From Sternotherus odoratus (Eukaryota; Chordata; Testudines; Kinosternidae), in NCBI GenBank assembly GCA_032164245.1, contig JAVMKO010000003.1:87278390-87342389 (forward strand): 64,000 nucleotides of DNA. Direction: 5' to 3'. Position 1 is the stretch's first letter, and every line of letters starts with the position of its first letter. This document shows, in pieces, positions 36,195 through 46,362 of the stretch. The translations under genes were made by a program, and so were the position numbers. The notes under the pieces were generated by a model. That model saw only the letters and a program-made list of their open reading frames with translations. It ran no database searches and was not told the origin of the DNA.

Positions 36195-36366
36195 GTGAGA
36201 GAGTCCCCATCTCTGGGAAATTTTAAATCAAGATGGGAGGTTTTTCTAAAAGCAATGCTCTAGTCCTAACAGAAATTAAATCAGGGAAGTCTTATGATCT
36301 GTGTTATAGAGGAGGTCAGACTAGATAATCACAGTGGTCCCTTCTGCCATTATTTATGAATATATG
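36195..36366 (+). mobile_element. CR1 LINE 3' end
   Basis: Words typical of a CR1 3' end occur in order: AAATTTTAAATCAAGATGGG, AGGAGGTCAGACTAGATAAT, and GTGGTCCCTTCTG followed by a TATTTATGAATAT-type tail. Confidence 0.75.
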
Positions 36367-36652
36367 AGCCTCGCTGGTGAGAAGTGCTGGGAGGGAATTG
36401 GTGAGCTTATCTCCTGGGTACCCAAGGAGAGCTGAGATGACCTGGATATACCTGAGGCAGGGACTGTATTAACTGTTAGTATGTGGAGAAAGCCTACCTT
36501 AATCCTTGGGACTCAATTGATGGACCCTCATTTACTCTGGGTCTGTGCTGCACTTGAAAGGAGCAGGAACTTCATTAGCTTTTTGTGTTGGTCCACAATA
36601 AAGTCTTGGAAGTCATTTTGAATGCTAATCTAGCTGCTTCCTTCTTTATTAA

Positions 36653-36858
36653 ATGTCAGAGAGGTAGCCATGTTAGTCTGGACCTGCAAAAGCGACAAAG
36701 ACCTGTGGCACCTTATAGACTAACAAATGTATTGGAGCATAAGCTTTCGTGGGTGAATACCCACTTCATCAGATGAATGGCATTCATGGGTATTGACCCT
36801 GAAAGCTTATGTTCCAATACATCTGTTAGTCTATAAGGTGCCACAGGATTCTTTGTTG
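36653..36858. mobile_element. Penelope-like fold-back insertion with 12-bp duplication
   Basis: A plus-strand copy (36657-36777; GAGAGGTAGCCATGTTAGTC, then CCTGTGGCACCTTATAGACT, then AAGCTTTCGTGGGTGAATAC) is directly followed by a minus-strand partial copy (36780-36849). The arms can pair over about 68 bases. The 12-bp repeat CTTCTTTATTAA flanks the whole at 36641-36652 and 36859-36870, so the two arms arrived together. On the minus strand 36736-36775 has the hammerhead-like core CTGATGA, six-pair stem and GAAA. Confidence 0.75.
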
Positions 36859-37127
36859 CTTCTTTATTAAGTTTTGGGAACCTCAGGCTCCATGAGAGAG
36901 AATAGGTGTTTGGGTCGAAGCTGGAATCTTGACACAAGCAAAGCACTCAATGAGTAACTTTTATATACATCCCTTCTACCTTTTACTTTTTCAGACATGT
37001 TGAGAGGTGAATTGGATGATGATACAAAGGATCCACTTCATATTCCTTAAATCCATTTACTTGCCTGGGTGCCTGGTTAGCTAAACTTAGCCTCCTGGTT
37101 TAGAAGTCATGTTGGAATACTAGAATC

Positions 37128-37255
37128 AGAGAGGTAGCCATGTTAGTTCACGAATAGCAAAAGTGACAAAGAGTCCTGTGGCACCTTAAAGACTAACTAA
37201 AGTATTGAAGCATAAGTTTTCGTGGGCTAATACCCACTTCATCAGATGCAAGCAG
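37128..37255 (+). mobile_element. Penelope-like terminal fragment
   Basis: It shares GAGAGGTAGCCATGTTAGTT, CCTGTGGCACCTTAAAGACT and TTTCGTGGGCTAATACCCAC with the fold-back copy. The end is near CATCAGATGCAAGCAG. Minus-strand 37211-37250 again shows CTGATGA, a paired stem and GAAA. Sequence to about 37500 (ending in an AAAGATAAACTTTTCTTG inverted motif) may belong to the same insertion, but I cannot show it. Confidence 0.7.
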
Positions 37256-37879
37256 TTGGAAGACTGTTAATAGTCCAGCTACAAGTTCAAAGCAAATTAA
37301 TGTGGAACTGGCATAGTCAAACAGCCCGACCTTCCTAAGAAAGAGCAAACACACAGTAAATTATACTTGAACGATATTTTTCATTGAAGTTCTTGCAGGG
37401 GGTATTGTTGATGTGTTCCAGTGTGCTCCTCAAGCATCCTTGTGCTTTTCAAAGAAAGTCCATCCACCTTTTTCATGATCCACGATAAACCCCTTTATCA
37501 AGAAAGATAAACTTTTCTTGCAGGAGGTTAGTTCCTCCTGCAAGAAAAGTGGGAAATGGAGGGGATGATGCTGAATAAACCAGTCAGAGTAAGTTAAGAG
37601 ATTTGGATTTAAATTTTGGAGGAAATCAGTTGAATCCCCACATCAGAAAATAACTATTTCTGAGAGGAGGAAGTTTGAAAATTGGGTAGGTATAAGATAT
37701 TGGCAGATTCTTATAGCTCTTCGTAAAATTGCCAATGGCTGGTGGGAGGGACCTCTGCTGGAATGGTGAGGAGGACAAAGGATAAATCCTTTGCATATGT
37801 ACATAGGAGTGTAAAGGGTGGTGTCAGTTAAACCACATGGTATAGTCCTCCATAGTGTTCACATATGTAGTAAGGAAGA

Positions 37880-37990
37880 ATAATTCCAGCAACTATAGGA
37901 ATCACTGGATTAAATTCTATGGCCTGTGTTCTGTAGACGATTAGACTAGATGATCATAAAAGTCCCTTTTGGCCTCAAATCTGTGAGATG
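37880..37990 (+). mobile_element. CR1 LINE 3' tail
   Basis: TCTATGGCCTGTGTTCTGTA, ATTAGACTAGATGATCATAA and GTCCCTTTTGGCCTCAAATC match the same CR1 tail type as 36195-36366. About 50 bases later a second CR1 piece begins. Confidence 0.75.
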
Positions 37991-38044
37991 TTGGTATTGT
38001 AGTCTTGCAGTGGACAGTGCATTGGAGGATAGTTTGATTAGTGT

Positions 38045-38782
38045 AGATGGTACAAAGTAGTGGTTGGGTATTCAGTCTGGGAAATGACTGCCTAAGAAGG
38101 AGTACTGCAGAGAGAGATCTTGGGATCATAGTGGATCACAAGCTAAATCTGAGTCAACAGTGTAACACTGTTGCAAAAACAGCAAACATCATTCTAGGCT
38201 ATATTAGCAGGTGTGTTGTAAGTAAGACATCAGAAGTAATTTTTCCACTCTACTCCATGCTAATTATGCCTCAACTGGAGTATTGTGTCCGGTTCTGGAC
38301 ACCACTTTTCAGGAAATATGTGGACAAATTGGAGAAAATCCAGGAGACAATCCAGGAGACAGCAACAAAAATGATTAAAGGTCTCGAAAACATGACCTAT
38401 GAGAGTATATTGGAAAGGGAAATTTGTTTAGTCTGGAGAAGAGAAGACTGAGGGGGTACATAACAGTTTTCAAATACATAAAAGGTTGTTACAAGGAGGA
38501 GGGAGAAAATGTGTTCTCCTTTATCTCTGAAGATAGAGCAAGAAGCAATGGACTTAAATTGCCCCAAGGGCAGTTTAGGTTGGACATTAGGAAAAACGTC
38601 CTGTCTGGATTGTTAAACACTGGAATAAATTACTCAAGGAGGTTGTGGAATTTCCATCATTGGAAATTTTTGAGAGGTTGGACAAACATGTCAGGAATGG
38701 TCTATAATACTTAGTCCTGCCATGAGTGCAGGGAACTAGCCTAGATGACCTCCCAAGGTCCCTTCCAGTGCTACGATTCTAT
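38045..38782 (+). mobile_element. CR1 LINE ORF2 C-terminus and 3' UTR
   Basis: It encodes the end of the CR1 reverse transcriptase protein. The frame at 38047-38451 gives ERDLGIIVDHKLNLSQQCN, ILGYISR and MPQLEYCVRFW, which are typical of the region after the RT active site. The frame at 38424-38714 continues with LRGYITVFKYIKG, so one frameshift lies at about 38424-38451. The 3' UTR carries CCTGCCATGAGTGCAGGGAA, GATGACCTCCCAAGGTCCCT and a terminal GATTCTATG unit. It is a 5'-truncated, dead copy. Confidence 0.9.
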
Positions 38783-39628
38783 GTCTGGTATGGTACAGTG
38801 TTGTGGGGATGAGATTCACATTGTCTCAATTTCAAGATGTATCCTGTGCAGGAGTACAGTGTTCTCATTACATTGGGATGAGGGGTTGGATATTTGAGGG
38901 TATGGGGGTTTGCATTAACTTAATTACTGGTAATTATCTCATTGGTTATGCATTAACCTTGGAATCCATTCCCACTATGTGTGCTATTCCAGTCTGTAAC
39001 AGAGTGGTGTGCCCTGGAGGTCTGGCTTGTTAAGCTATTTAAAACAAAACAAAACAGGACAGTCTTTCACTGGAGGGATTTCTCTCCCCAGAGCTCTTGC
39101 GGTAAAGTCTAAACAAACAAACTGAACATTTTTGTAATATAGTTAGAGAATGGCCTGCCCACAGGGTTTCTTCCTGCCAAGTGTTCCTGGTGGGTTACCA
39201 GGCTCTCCCCAGAGGTTTGGCAGTTAAAGTCAAATTAAGCAGCGTTCTCCCTGTTTCAGGATCTAGCAGCAGTTCCAGTTCCCTCCACGCACTCTTAAGT
39301 TACTAGGAAGGAGAGGCTGCTATCTTGCAGCCTCTCCCAGTAAAGACCTCCTTTCTGTAGAGGTCTAGATCACACCCTGGGATTTTGTTTGCCAGGATTC
39401 ATTCTGGTTAAGTTGTAGGGCAGTCTTGCTCTGCTCACTCTCAGATTCCTGGTCCCAAGCCTTACACAGAGTCAGCGGCCTGGATACTTTCCCAAACCCC
39501 AAACTGCCGCTCTGAAACCACTTCCTCTTTCAGGGTAATCAGTTCTCTTGACCCACAGTTATGTCTTTTTTTTAAGACACTCTACCTAGAAAGGAGTAAT
39601 ATTGCCCCAGAGACTTCCCAGCTTAGTC
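38783..39628. other. Gene-free stretch
   Basis: I see no exon or repeat boundary here. Confidence 0.35.
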
Positions 39629-39631
39629 TTA

Positions 39632-39747
39632 GGCCTGGTCTACACTAGCGGGGAGCACAACTTCAACTACATGAATAGAGTAGCTGAAGTCGATGCATCT
39701 TAGATCAACCTATCTGCCAGCCTCCAACCGGTGGTGTAGACAAGGTC
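39632..39747. mobile_element. Small Harbinger-type MITE
   Basis: GGCCTGGTCTACACTA at the left and GTGTAGACAAGGTC at the right are inverted with a few mismatches. TTA flanks both sides (39629-39631, 39748-39750). The internal GTAGCTGAAGTCGATGCATC is shared in type with the other GTCTACACT elements. Confidence 0.75.
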
Positions 39748-39750
39748 TTA

Positions 39751-40886
39751 AAGGGCCAGTATACTCTGTTACACATCCTACTGACAGGAATAAAGACAAT
39801 TACCTCTTTACCTCCCCCAAGGAAAGGTTTGGATCACTGGATCAGAGCAGGCAGAGATCTTGTGGCCTTCCCCAGCCAACAGACCACCCTTACTAGTCTA
39901 TTTAGAATGAACACGGAGGCAGGGAATACAGGACTCTGCATTTTCATGCTTTCCAATTTTTTTAGTTTGACCTTTGCCAAAAATTGTATGGCTTTCTAAA
40001 TGCACATTCCCCCTCCCCCTCCCCATTTCAATGTTCTTTTACATGTTTCCCTTAAGTTACTGATATGGAATTGCAACCTTAACTCCAGCTAAAGAGAAGT
40101 CTTTCTTCTGATTTACTTTTTGGACATTTGTGTGTTAGCTTTTTTTTAAAGGGACTGGTTTGGATTTGTAAGTTCTTATGTAGCCAGAAACTTTCAGTAC
40201 AAGCTGAATCAGAAGTAGAATGTCTGGCTTGCTTTCATTCATTCAGTCAGTCACACGCACACTTCACTCTGACCATTTATGTTCTGTTAATAAAGTTTTT
40301 ATATTAAAAATGGCACTTCTTACACATTCTGAAGAGAAAATGAAGTGTAGTATATTGTGTCTTAAGGAGTTTTAAATCTTTAGTGGAATTTAGTGACCAC
40401 TGAATTATGACTGGCAAATATAAAATCTGTTTGAAGTCAGGAGCAAGAATCTCAGACGACTGCTGGTGATTTAGGCATCAGCTTCTAGAAAGAATGACTG
40501 AGTCAAACTAATTTTGGCACTAGTTTTAGTGTTCAGTCTTTAGACGTTTTTTATTAACCTTTCATACTCTAGATGAGATTAGACAAGCCAATGCAAGGAT
40601 CTTGTGAACAGCAAAGTCTTATGTTTATTGCTGTAATAGTCTGTGCAAGATAAGTTTGGAAAGAACTGTAAATATACTTCTGAAAGGGGAAATTTATTTA
40701 ATTGAGTTTGTCATTTTTGTCTCCATGGAGTTTTTGTTCAAGTCAGGAGTTCTAAAGATAAAGGTAAAGAAAAGCCATGGATTCAAAGTATTTTTTTTAA
40801 GTTACTCTTTATTTTATGGTTTTGTTTTATCCCTTCCCCAATGAAATCACTTATATCAAGTTTCATCTAACCATGTAGATGAAAAC
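39751..40886. other. Gene-free stretch
   Basis: AT-rich; no recognisable feature. Confidence 0.35.
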
Positions 40887-41043
40887 AATGTGGGTTCTTG
40901 ACCTGAGGGTCATGCACAGATATCAGGGGGTCACAACCACCCTGCCCTTCCCATATTGTTAAGTGGGTGGAGGGGATTCTTGACCAGATCTGGAAGTGGA
41001 TCCTGGAGTGGAAAATGGTGTGGAAAAAGGTTGAGAACCACTG
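40887..41043. mobile_element. Degenerate hAT MITE
   Basis: The right end AGGTTGAGAACCACTG is the standard Charlie-like hAT terminus. The left end GTGGGTTCTTGACC is a decayed inverse. Flanks ATGAAAAC (40879-40886) and ATGTAAAC (41044-41051) match at 7 of 8 positions. Confidence 0.7.
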
Positions 41044-41078
41044 ATGTAAACCATGAGTTGTAGGAACTATGCCTCTAA

Positions 41079-41368
41079 GGCTATGTCTACACAGCAACTG
41101 GCAGGGTGCTTTCCAGTGCAGGCAGACAGTCTTGTGCTAGCTTTGCTGCAGCCAGCATGTTAAAAATAGCAGTGCAGCTGCAGTGACAGGCATTGTCTTG
41201 GGCTAGCTACCTGAGTACATAGCATTAGGTTCGGGTGAGACAGTACCCAGGTAATTGCCACCCTCAATGCCACTTTGACCCCATTGCTATTTTTAGCATG
41301 CAAGTTCAAGAACACATCTGTCTACCCACGCTGGGAAGCACCCTCCCAGCTGCTGCATAGACAGAGCC
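41079..41368. mobile_element. Harbinger-type MITE with long inverted ends
   Basis: The left end GGCTATGTCTACACAGCAAC and the reverse complement of the right end, GGCTCTGTCTATGCAGCAGC, match over about 40 bases with few differences. TAA flanks both sides (41076-41078, 41369-41371). The subterminal GGGTGCTTTCCAG / CTGGGAAGCACCC pair extends the inverted repeat. No transposase is present. Confidence 0.8.
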
Positions 41369-41920
41369 TAAGAGACACAACACACAACTTGCAGCCCAGG
41401 GAGAGAGACAAAGGTGTCTCTAAGCCACCTTCATATCCTCAATTTGGGGCTGCTCCAGAGGCTTAAGAGGTCCCCAGGGTGAACAGGGCTCTGCATAAGC
41501 CACTCCAGGCTGCCCTATGGGTTGCAACCCTGTCTGGAATCCCAGCAGTGTTATCTGATGCCATTCCAGCCCTGGAATCCCCCCCTACATTAGGACTTGT
41601 GAGGAGATTTATGGAAGAGAAGCCCTACAGCTGTTCCCCCCACTGTCTATACTTATAGGATCTCTCTGTGCCACTCTGCCTTTTTTAGTCAGCGTGAAAA
41701 GGCTGGAGTGCGGTGAAGATCTCTATTTTCTTCCAATTCATTTTGATGAAGTTAAGCAAGATCTTCCCTTTCAGAGCTTACTTCTTGGGTGGCTCTTGGT
41801 GAAATAGGTCTAATTTTAAAAATATTTTTCTCAGGATAAATGTGTGTCTGGATTGTGATAGTTTATACTGGATGGTATGAAGTACTAGGTGAAACTTATA
41901 AAACAAATGTGAATATGGAT
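41369..41920. other. Gene-free stretch
   Basis: I see no gene or recognisable repeat. Confidence 0.35.
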
Positions 41921-42342
41921 CAGGGCCGGTGACAGGGTGGTACAACGGGTACAGCTGTACCGGGCCCCGGACTTAAGGGGGGGCCCTTAAATCCGGGGCG
42001 GGCCCGGTAAGCAGCTGTACCCCCTTGTCGCCGGGGCTGTGAGCAAGGCGCGGCTCCGGGCAGCCGCTGCAGTGCTCATCAGCCCCCTTCCCCGGCACCC
42101 AGCAGCCTCCCCCCGCCCCCCTTTGCTTCTCCCGGCCGGGCCACGCGGCCAGAGCGCATGCGGGGGTTGGGGCCCGCGGGCGGCAGGAGACCGGCCGGGG
42201 GGTGCCTGCGGGAGACCGGCCAGGGGCTCGCGGGCGGCGGGAGACCGGCGGGGGGGGGGGGGGGGGGCGGGCGGCCGAAGACCGGGGGGGGGGGCCCGCA
42301 CGATCTGCGTACGGGGCCCCAAAGTTCCTGTCGCCGGCCCTG
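41921..42342. mobile_element. GC-rich hAT MITE, copy 1
   Basis: Ends CAGGGCCGGTGACAGG and CCTGTCGCCGGCCCTG are inverted with one mismatch. The 8-bp duplication ATATGGAT is perfect at 41913-41920 and 42343-42350. The interior has GTACAGCTGTACCGGGCCCC, CCACGCGGCCAGAGCGCATG and a G-run of about 18 at about 42250-42268. The long frames here (180 and 111 codons minus, 107 plus) come from the GC-rich repeat and are not genes. The second copy is inside the DIRS gag at 51781. Confidence 0.92.
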
Positions 42343-42674
42343 ATATGGATTCCTGCCTCTGAAAAATGTATAATGACTATGTCAATAATCCCTTTATCCC
42401 TTTCATGCTGAGAACATATCTTCTCAAACAAAGACAATGTATTATGGTTTAGTTTTCTCTTTATGTCGTTTCTCATTTGATATGTGCAGTGAAATACTGC
42501 CCACATTGAAGACAAGGGTAATTTAGCCAGGGACTTGAATGAAGCCTGGATTTCACTGGTGGCTTACGTACTTATTTTGAGCAGCATGTTCACCTGTTTG
42601 TTGAAAAAAAATTATTTAAAAATACCATTCATATTACCAGAGTTTTAAAGTATCTTCTAAGGTCGCTTTGAATT
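42343..42674. other. Gene-free stretch
   Basis: Nothing recognisable between the hAT MITE and the CR1 element. Confidence 0.35.
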
Positions 42675-44672
42675 AGGGATAGTTTAAAAAGGCAAGGAGT
42701 ATGGGGAATAAACAGGGAAGAACTGGGAATATTAGCACATAGGCAAAAAAAAAGACCTGGTGGTAATGGGGGACTTTAATTATGCTGAGATCTGTGGGAA
42801 AAGTAATATGGCAAAACACAAAATTTCCAGTAAGGTTTAGGCTTGATTATGACCAGCACGGAGGAATTGGTATTGAATCTGGAAGGCAATTTGTGAGAAA
42901 CTAATCATGAAATTATATATTTCATGATTCTAAGGAAAGAAAGGATTGAGGGAATCAGAATAAGGACAATGGACTTCAAAAAAAGTAGACTTTAACAAAC
43001 TCAAAGAACTGGTAGGTAAGGTCCCATGGGAAGAAAATCTAAGGGAAAAACGAGTTCAGGAGAGCTAACAGTTCCTGAAGGCAACAATATTAAAAGCACA
43101 ACAGTAAACTATCCTGATGTGAAGGAGAGTTGGAAAGAATAATACAATGACAATTTGGCACCAACAGGAGCTCTTTAATGACTTGAAAATAAAGAAGGAC
43201 TCTCTTACAAAAAGTGGAAACAAAGATGACTTGCTAAGGAGGAGTTCCAAAGAATAGCACAACCATTTAGGGACAAAATCAGAAAAATTAAGGCACAAAA
43301 TGAGATACAGCCAGCAAGGGAACATGAAAAGCAATAAGAAGAGATTCTTTAAATACACTATAAGCAATTGAAAGATGAAGGAAAATGTAATTTCTCTATT
43401 TAGTAGAGAAGAAGAATTAATAACTGATGACATCAAGAAGGCTAAGTCATTTAATGCATAGTTTGCTTCAGTCTTCACTACAATGTGACCAGATACTCAA
43501 CACAATTAATATTGACAAGAGGAAAGAAATGCAAGCCAAAATAGAGAAAGAATAGGTTAAAGACCATTTAGATAAGTTACATATGTACAAGTCAGCAGGA
43601 GCTGATTAAATTCATCCTAGGGTACTTAAAGAACTAGCTGAAGCAATCTTTGAGAACTCCTGAAGGATGGGTGAGGTCCCACAAGACTGGAGAAGGACAA
43701 ACATAGTACCTATCTTTAATAGGGGGAACAAAGAGGACCATGGGTACTATAGATCTGTCAGGTTAACTTCAATACCTAGAAAGATACTGGAACAAATTAT
43801 TAAACAAGCAATCTGTAAGCACGTAGAGGATAACAGGTTATAATGAATAGGCAGCATGGATTTGCCAAGAACAAATCATGACAAACCAACCCAATTTTCT
43901 CCTTTGACAGGATTATTGGTCTACTATTACTGGATGAGGGAAGCATAGACATGATATATCTTGATTTTAGTAGGATTTTTGACACTGTCCCACATTACAT
44001 TCTCAGAAGCAAACTAGAGAAATTCAGTCTAGATTTATTGAAATTATTATAAGGTGAGTGTGCAACTGGTTGAAAAAAACCGTACTCGAAGAGTAGTTAT
44101 CAATGGTTCAGTGTCAAACTGGGAGGGCATATCTAGCAGACTCCCGCTGGGGGTCAGTCCTGGATCTGATGCTATTCTAGATTTTCATTAATGATTTGGA
44201 TAATGGAGTGGAAAGAATACTTATAAAATTTGCAATGTGAGAGGGTTTCAAGCACTTTGGAGGACAGGATTAGAATTCCAAATGACCTTGACAAATTGGA
44301 GAATTGGTATGAATTCAACAAGATAAAATTAAATAAAGATAACTGCAAAGAAGTGTGCTTAGGAAGAAAAAATCAAATGCACTACAAAACGGGTAATAAC
44401 TGGGAAGGTGGTAGTACTGCTAAAAAGATCTGGGCTTTATAGAGGATCATGAGCCAACAACATGATGAAGTTGTAAACAAGGTTGCTGTCATTCTGTAGT
44501 GTATTAACAGGGGTGTTTTATGTAAAGGAGGTAATTGTCCTGCTCTAGTCGGCACTGGTGAGGCCTCAGCTGGTGTACTTGTGTCCAGTGCTGGGCATTG
44601 TGCTTTAGGAAAGATGTGGATGAATTGGACAGAGTTCAGAGGAGAACAATAAAAATGAAAAAAAAAAAAAAG
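42675..44672 (+). pseudogene. CR1 LINE ORF2, heavily decayed
   Basis: It once encoded the endonuclease/reverse transcriptase. The beginning (AGTATGGGGAATAAACAGGG) and LVVMGDFNY at about 42758 are endonuclease sequence, with an internal deletion between them. Then follow EVPQDWRRTNIVPIF, the RT motif YLDFSRIFDTVPH at about 43960-43998 and a decayed LPLGVSPG motif near 44145. The usual ADD active-site triplet is missing: the frame reads KFA and then stops near 44236. There are many frameshifts and stops. The copy breaks at an A-run (44658-44671), where a GC-rich insert begins; its 3' tail resumes at 45396. Confidence 0.85.
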
Positions 44673-45395
44673 GTTTAGCCCTGCACTGCTTTGCGGTTTC
44701 CCCCGCTGGCCCCTTGCCAGCAGGGGTCCTGCCGCCTGCCCCAGTCAGCTCCCACTGTCAGCCTGGGTGTAGGGGGTGACCTTCCTTTACCCCCCCCAGT
44801 CACCCCTCCATCTAGCCACCTTTCCTCCCCCACCCCTGCCTGGCCCGGCCCATCCCACGGAACCTAACCTCCTCCCAACCCAGCTTCCTGCCCCCCATGC
44901 CTGACCCGCCCAGCCCAGCCTCCTCCCCCCCACCAAACCTCCTTCCCTCCCGCACCCACCCCATCCAGCCTAGTCTCCTGCCCCCCCTCCCCGCCCGGCC
45001 TCCCCCGCCCCCGCCCCCTTGCCTGCCCCCCAGCCCAGCCTCCCCCCCACACCCTCTTGACCGTCGGCTCCCCGTGGCTCCTCCTTACCCCGCCCGGCTA
45101 ATGGTGGCCACGCGGCGCCGGCGGCTCCCCCAGGCGCTTCCCGGCCCCTTCGCCGAGCGTGGAGCCGCCTCCGCATGGCAGCCCGCACGCGTCCCTGGCC
45201 GGCGGCTCCCCCAGGCGCTTCCGGCCTCTTCGTCGAGCGTGGAGACGCCCCGGGCCGCCAGGCGGGGGCGGCTCCGCATTCGGCAAAGGGGCCGGGAAGC
45301 GCCTGGGGGAGCCGCCGGCCAGGGACGTGCGCGGGCCGGATGGAAGGCTTTGGCGGGCCGTATAAGGCCTGCGGGCCGGAAGTTCCCCACCCCTG
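44673..45395. mobile_element. GC-rich hAT-like insert in CR1
   Basis: The right end, GGGCCGGAAGTTCCCCACCCCTG, reads in reverse as the common hAT terminus CAGGGGTGGGGAACTTCC. The interior is C-rich, then CpG-rich, with repeated GCGCCTGGGGGAGCCGCCGG blocks in both orientations at about 45110-45310. The left terminus is not recognisable; GGTTTA occurs next to each end (44673 and 45395), a possible but imperfect duplication. The frames here (172, 160 and 101 codons) are artefacts of composition. Confidence 0.6.
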
Positions 45396-45480
45396 GTTTA
45401 CTGGATCCTGTCTGAGCACAGGGGGCTGGACTTGATGACCTCTCAAAGTCAATTCCAGCCTTACATTTCTATGAATCTAT
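45396..45480 (+). mobile_element. CR1 3' tail, detached by the insert
   Basis: CTGGACTTGATGACCTCTCA, TCAATTCCAGCCTTACATTT and CTATGAATCTATAA are a CR1 3' end in the same orientation as 42675-44672. It is most simply the end of that copy. Confidence 0.85.
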
Positions 45481-46216
45481 AAGGCAGGCTATTTCTTTTC
45501 CATCTTACTTGCCACCCGCTTTGTTGGCTTACATGCTACGTAAGGATAAATGGGGAATTTATCTGTTGGTCTGTCTCTGCAGCAAAATAATCCCAGAAAT
45601 TGCTAGCATGTAGACATTTGTTTGTGCACTTGAAACATACTTGACCAAATCCTTAAGTGTCAAATGCCCAGAAAGATGCATTTCTGCCGAGCAAATGATA
45701 AAAACCTGTGCACGCTTTGGAAGTGATGTCCAAGGCAGATCTTCAGGAAAATGCTGGGAATAAAGAGTGGGCATGTTGCCTACCAGTGGAGATATGGTTA
45801 ATGGGTTTATCTGCACTTCAGATTAGGTTGGGCCAGACCCCAGGTAAGAAGGGGTCACAAGGCCACATCTGCTATCCCTTTACCCAGTGGAGATGAATCT
45901 CCCTTCATCCCCCATTCCCACATCCCAGTTATACAGCTAACACCCATGGAGCTCATTTTGACACAGAAATTTTCCTCCAGATCCACTGGCTTTTAGCACG
46001 TTTTGGTTCTAAACAAGGCATTTTACTTGGGCTTTGCTCATTTTTTAAAGATTGGCCCTTAATCAACTATATCAGAAAATAAATATAAATGGAGGCTAAA
46101 TTTTAAATATAAAATATATCCTTATGACTTAATTGTTTGATCCAGCAGGAAGATGAGAAGATAAGCCACGAGAAAGAACATTTTTGTTTGTACACCAATA
46201 CAACTTCCAATTTTAG
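45481..46216. other. Gene-free stretch
   Basis: AT-rich sequence leading to the exon-like segment; no repeat recognised. Confidence 0.35.
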
Positions 46217-46362
46217 ATAAGGAACTGGAAGAAAATAATTGGAAGCACATGCCTCAATTGGCACGTGAGCTCAATGACATTTTTGTTTGGCAAGACAAAT
46301 TCCACGCAAAAAGAGGATTTGGGCCTGTTGAAGATGTTAAGGTTTACACCTGTGATCATGTT
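46217..46362 (+). CDS. Unidentified exon-like segment
   Basis: I do not recognise this product. The segment is preceded by TTCCAATTTTAG (acceptor AG at 46215-46216) and followed by the strong donor GTAAGTGC at 46363. One frame is open across it: two bases of a split codon, then 48 codons from 46219 beginning KELEENNWKHMPQLARE and ending VEDVKVYTCDHV. The composition is that of a folded protein, rich in Trp, Phe, His, Asp and Lys, not of a low-complexity frame. No transposon domain is visible, and the neighbouring sequence is not repeat-like. It does not match AIG1. Options are a true exon of an overlapping gene, a lineage-specific exon, or a relic of an old coding insertion. Confidence 0.4.

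Noticed and set aside
41973..42515. 180-codon minus-strand frame
   Set aside because: It is GC-rich MITE sequence read through into flanking DNA; the same words repeat at 51781 in a different frame context.
44897..45452. 172- and 160-codon frames, and a CpG-island-like patch that could suggest a promoter
   Set aside because: The patch is a hAT-like insert inside a dead CR1; there is no first exon or TATA context.
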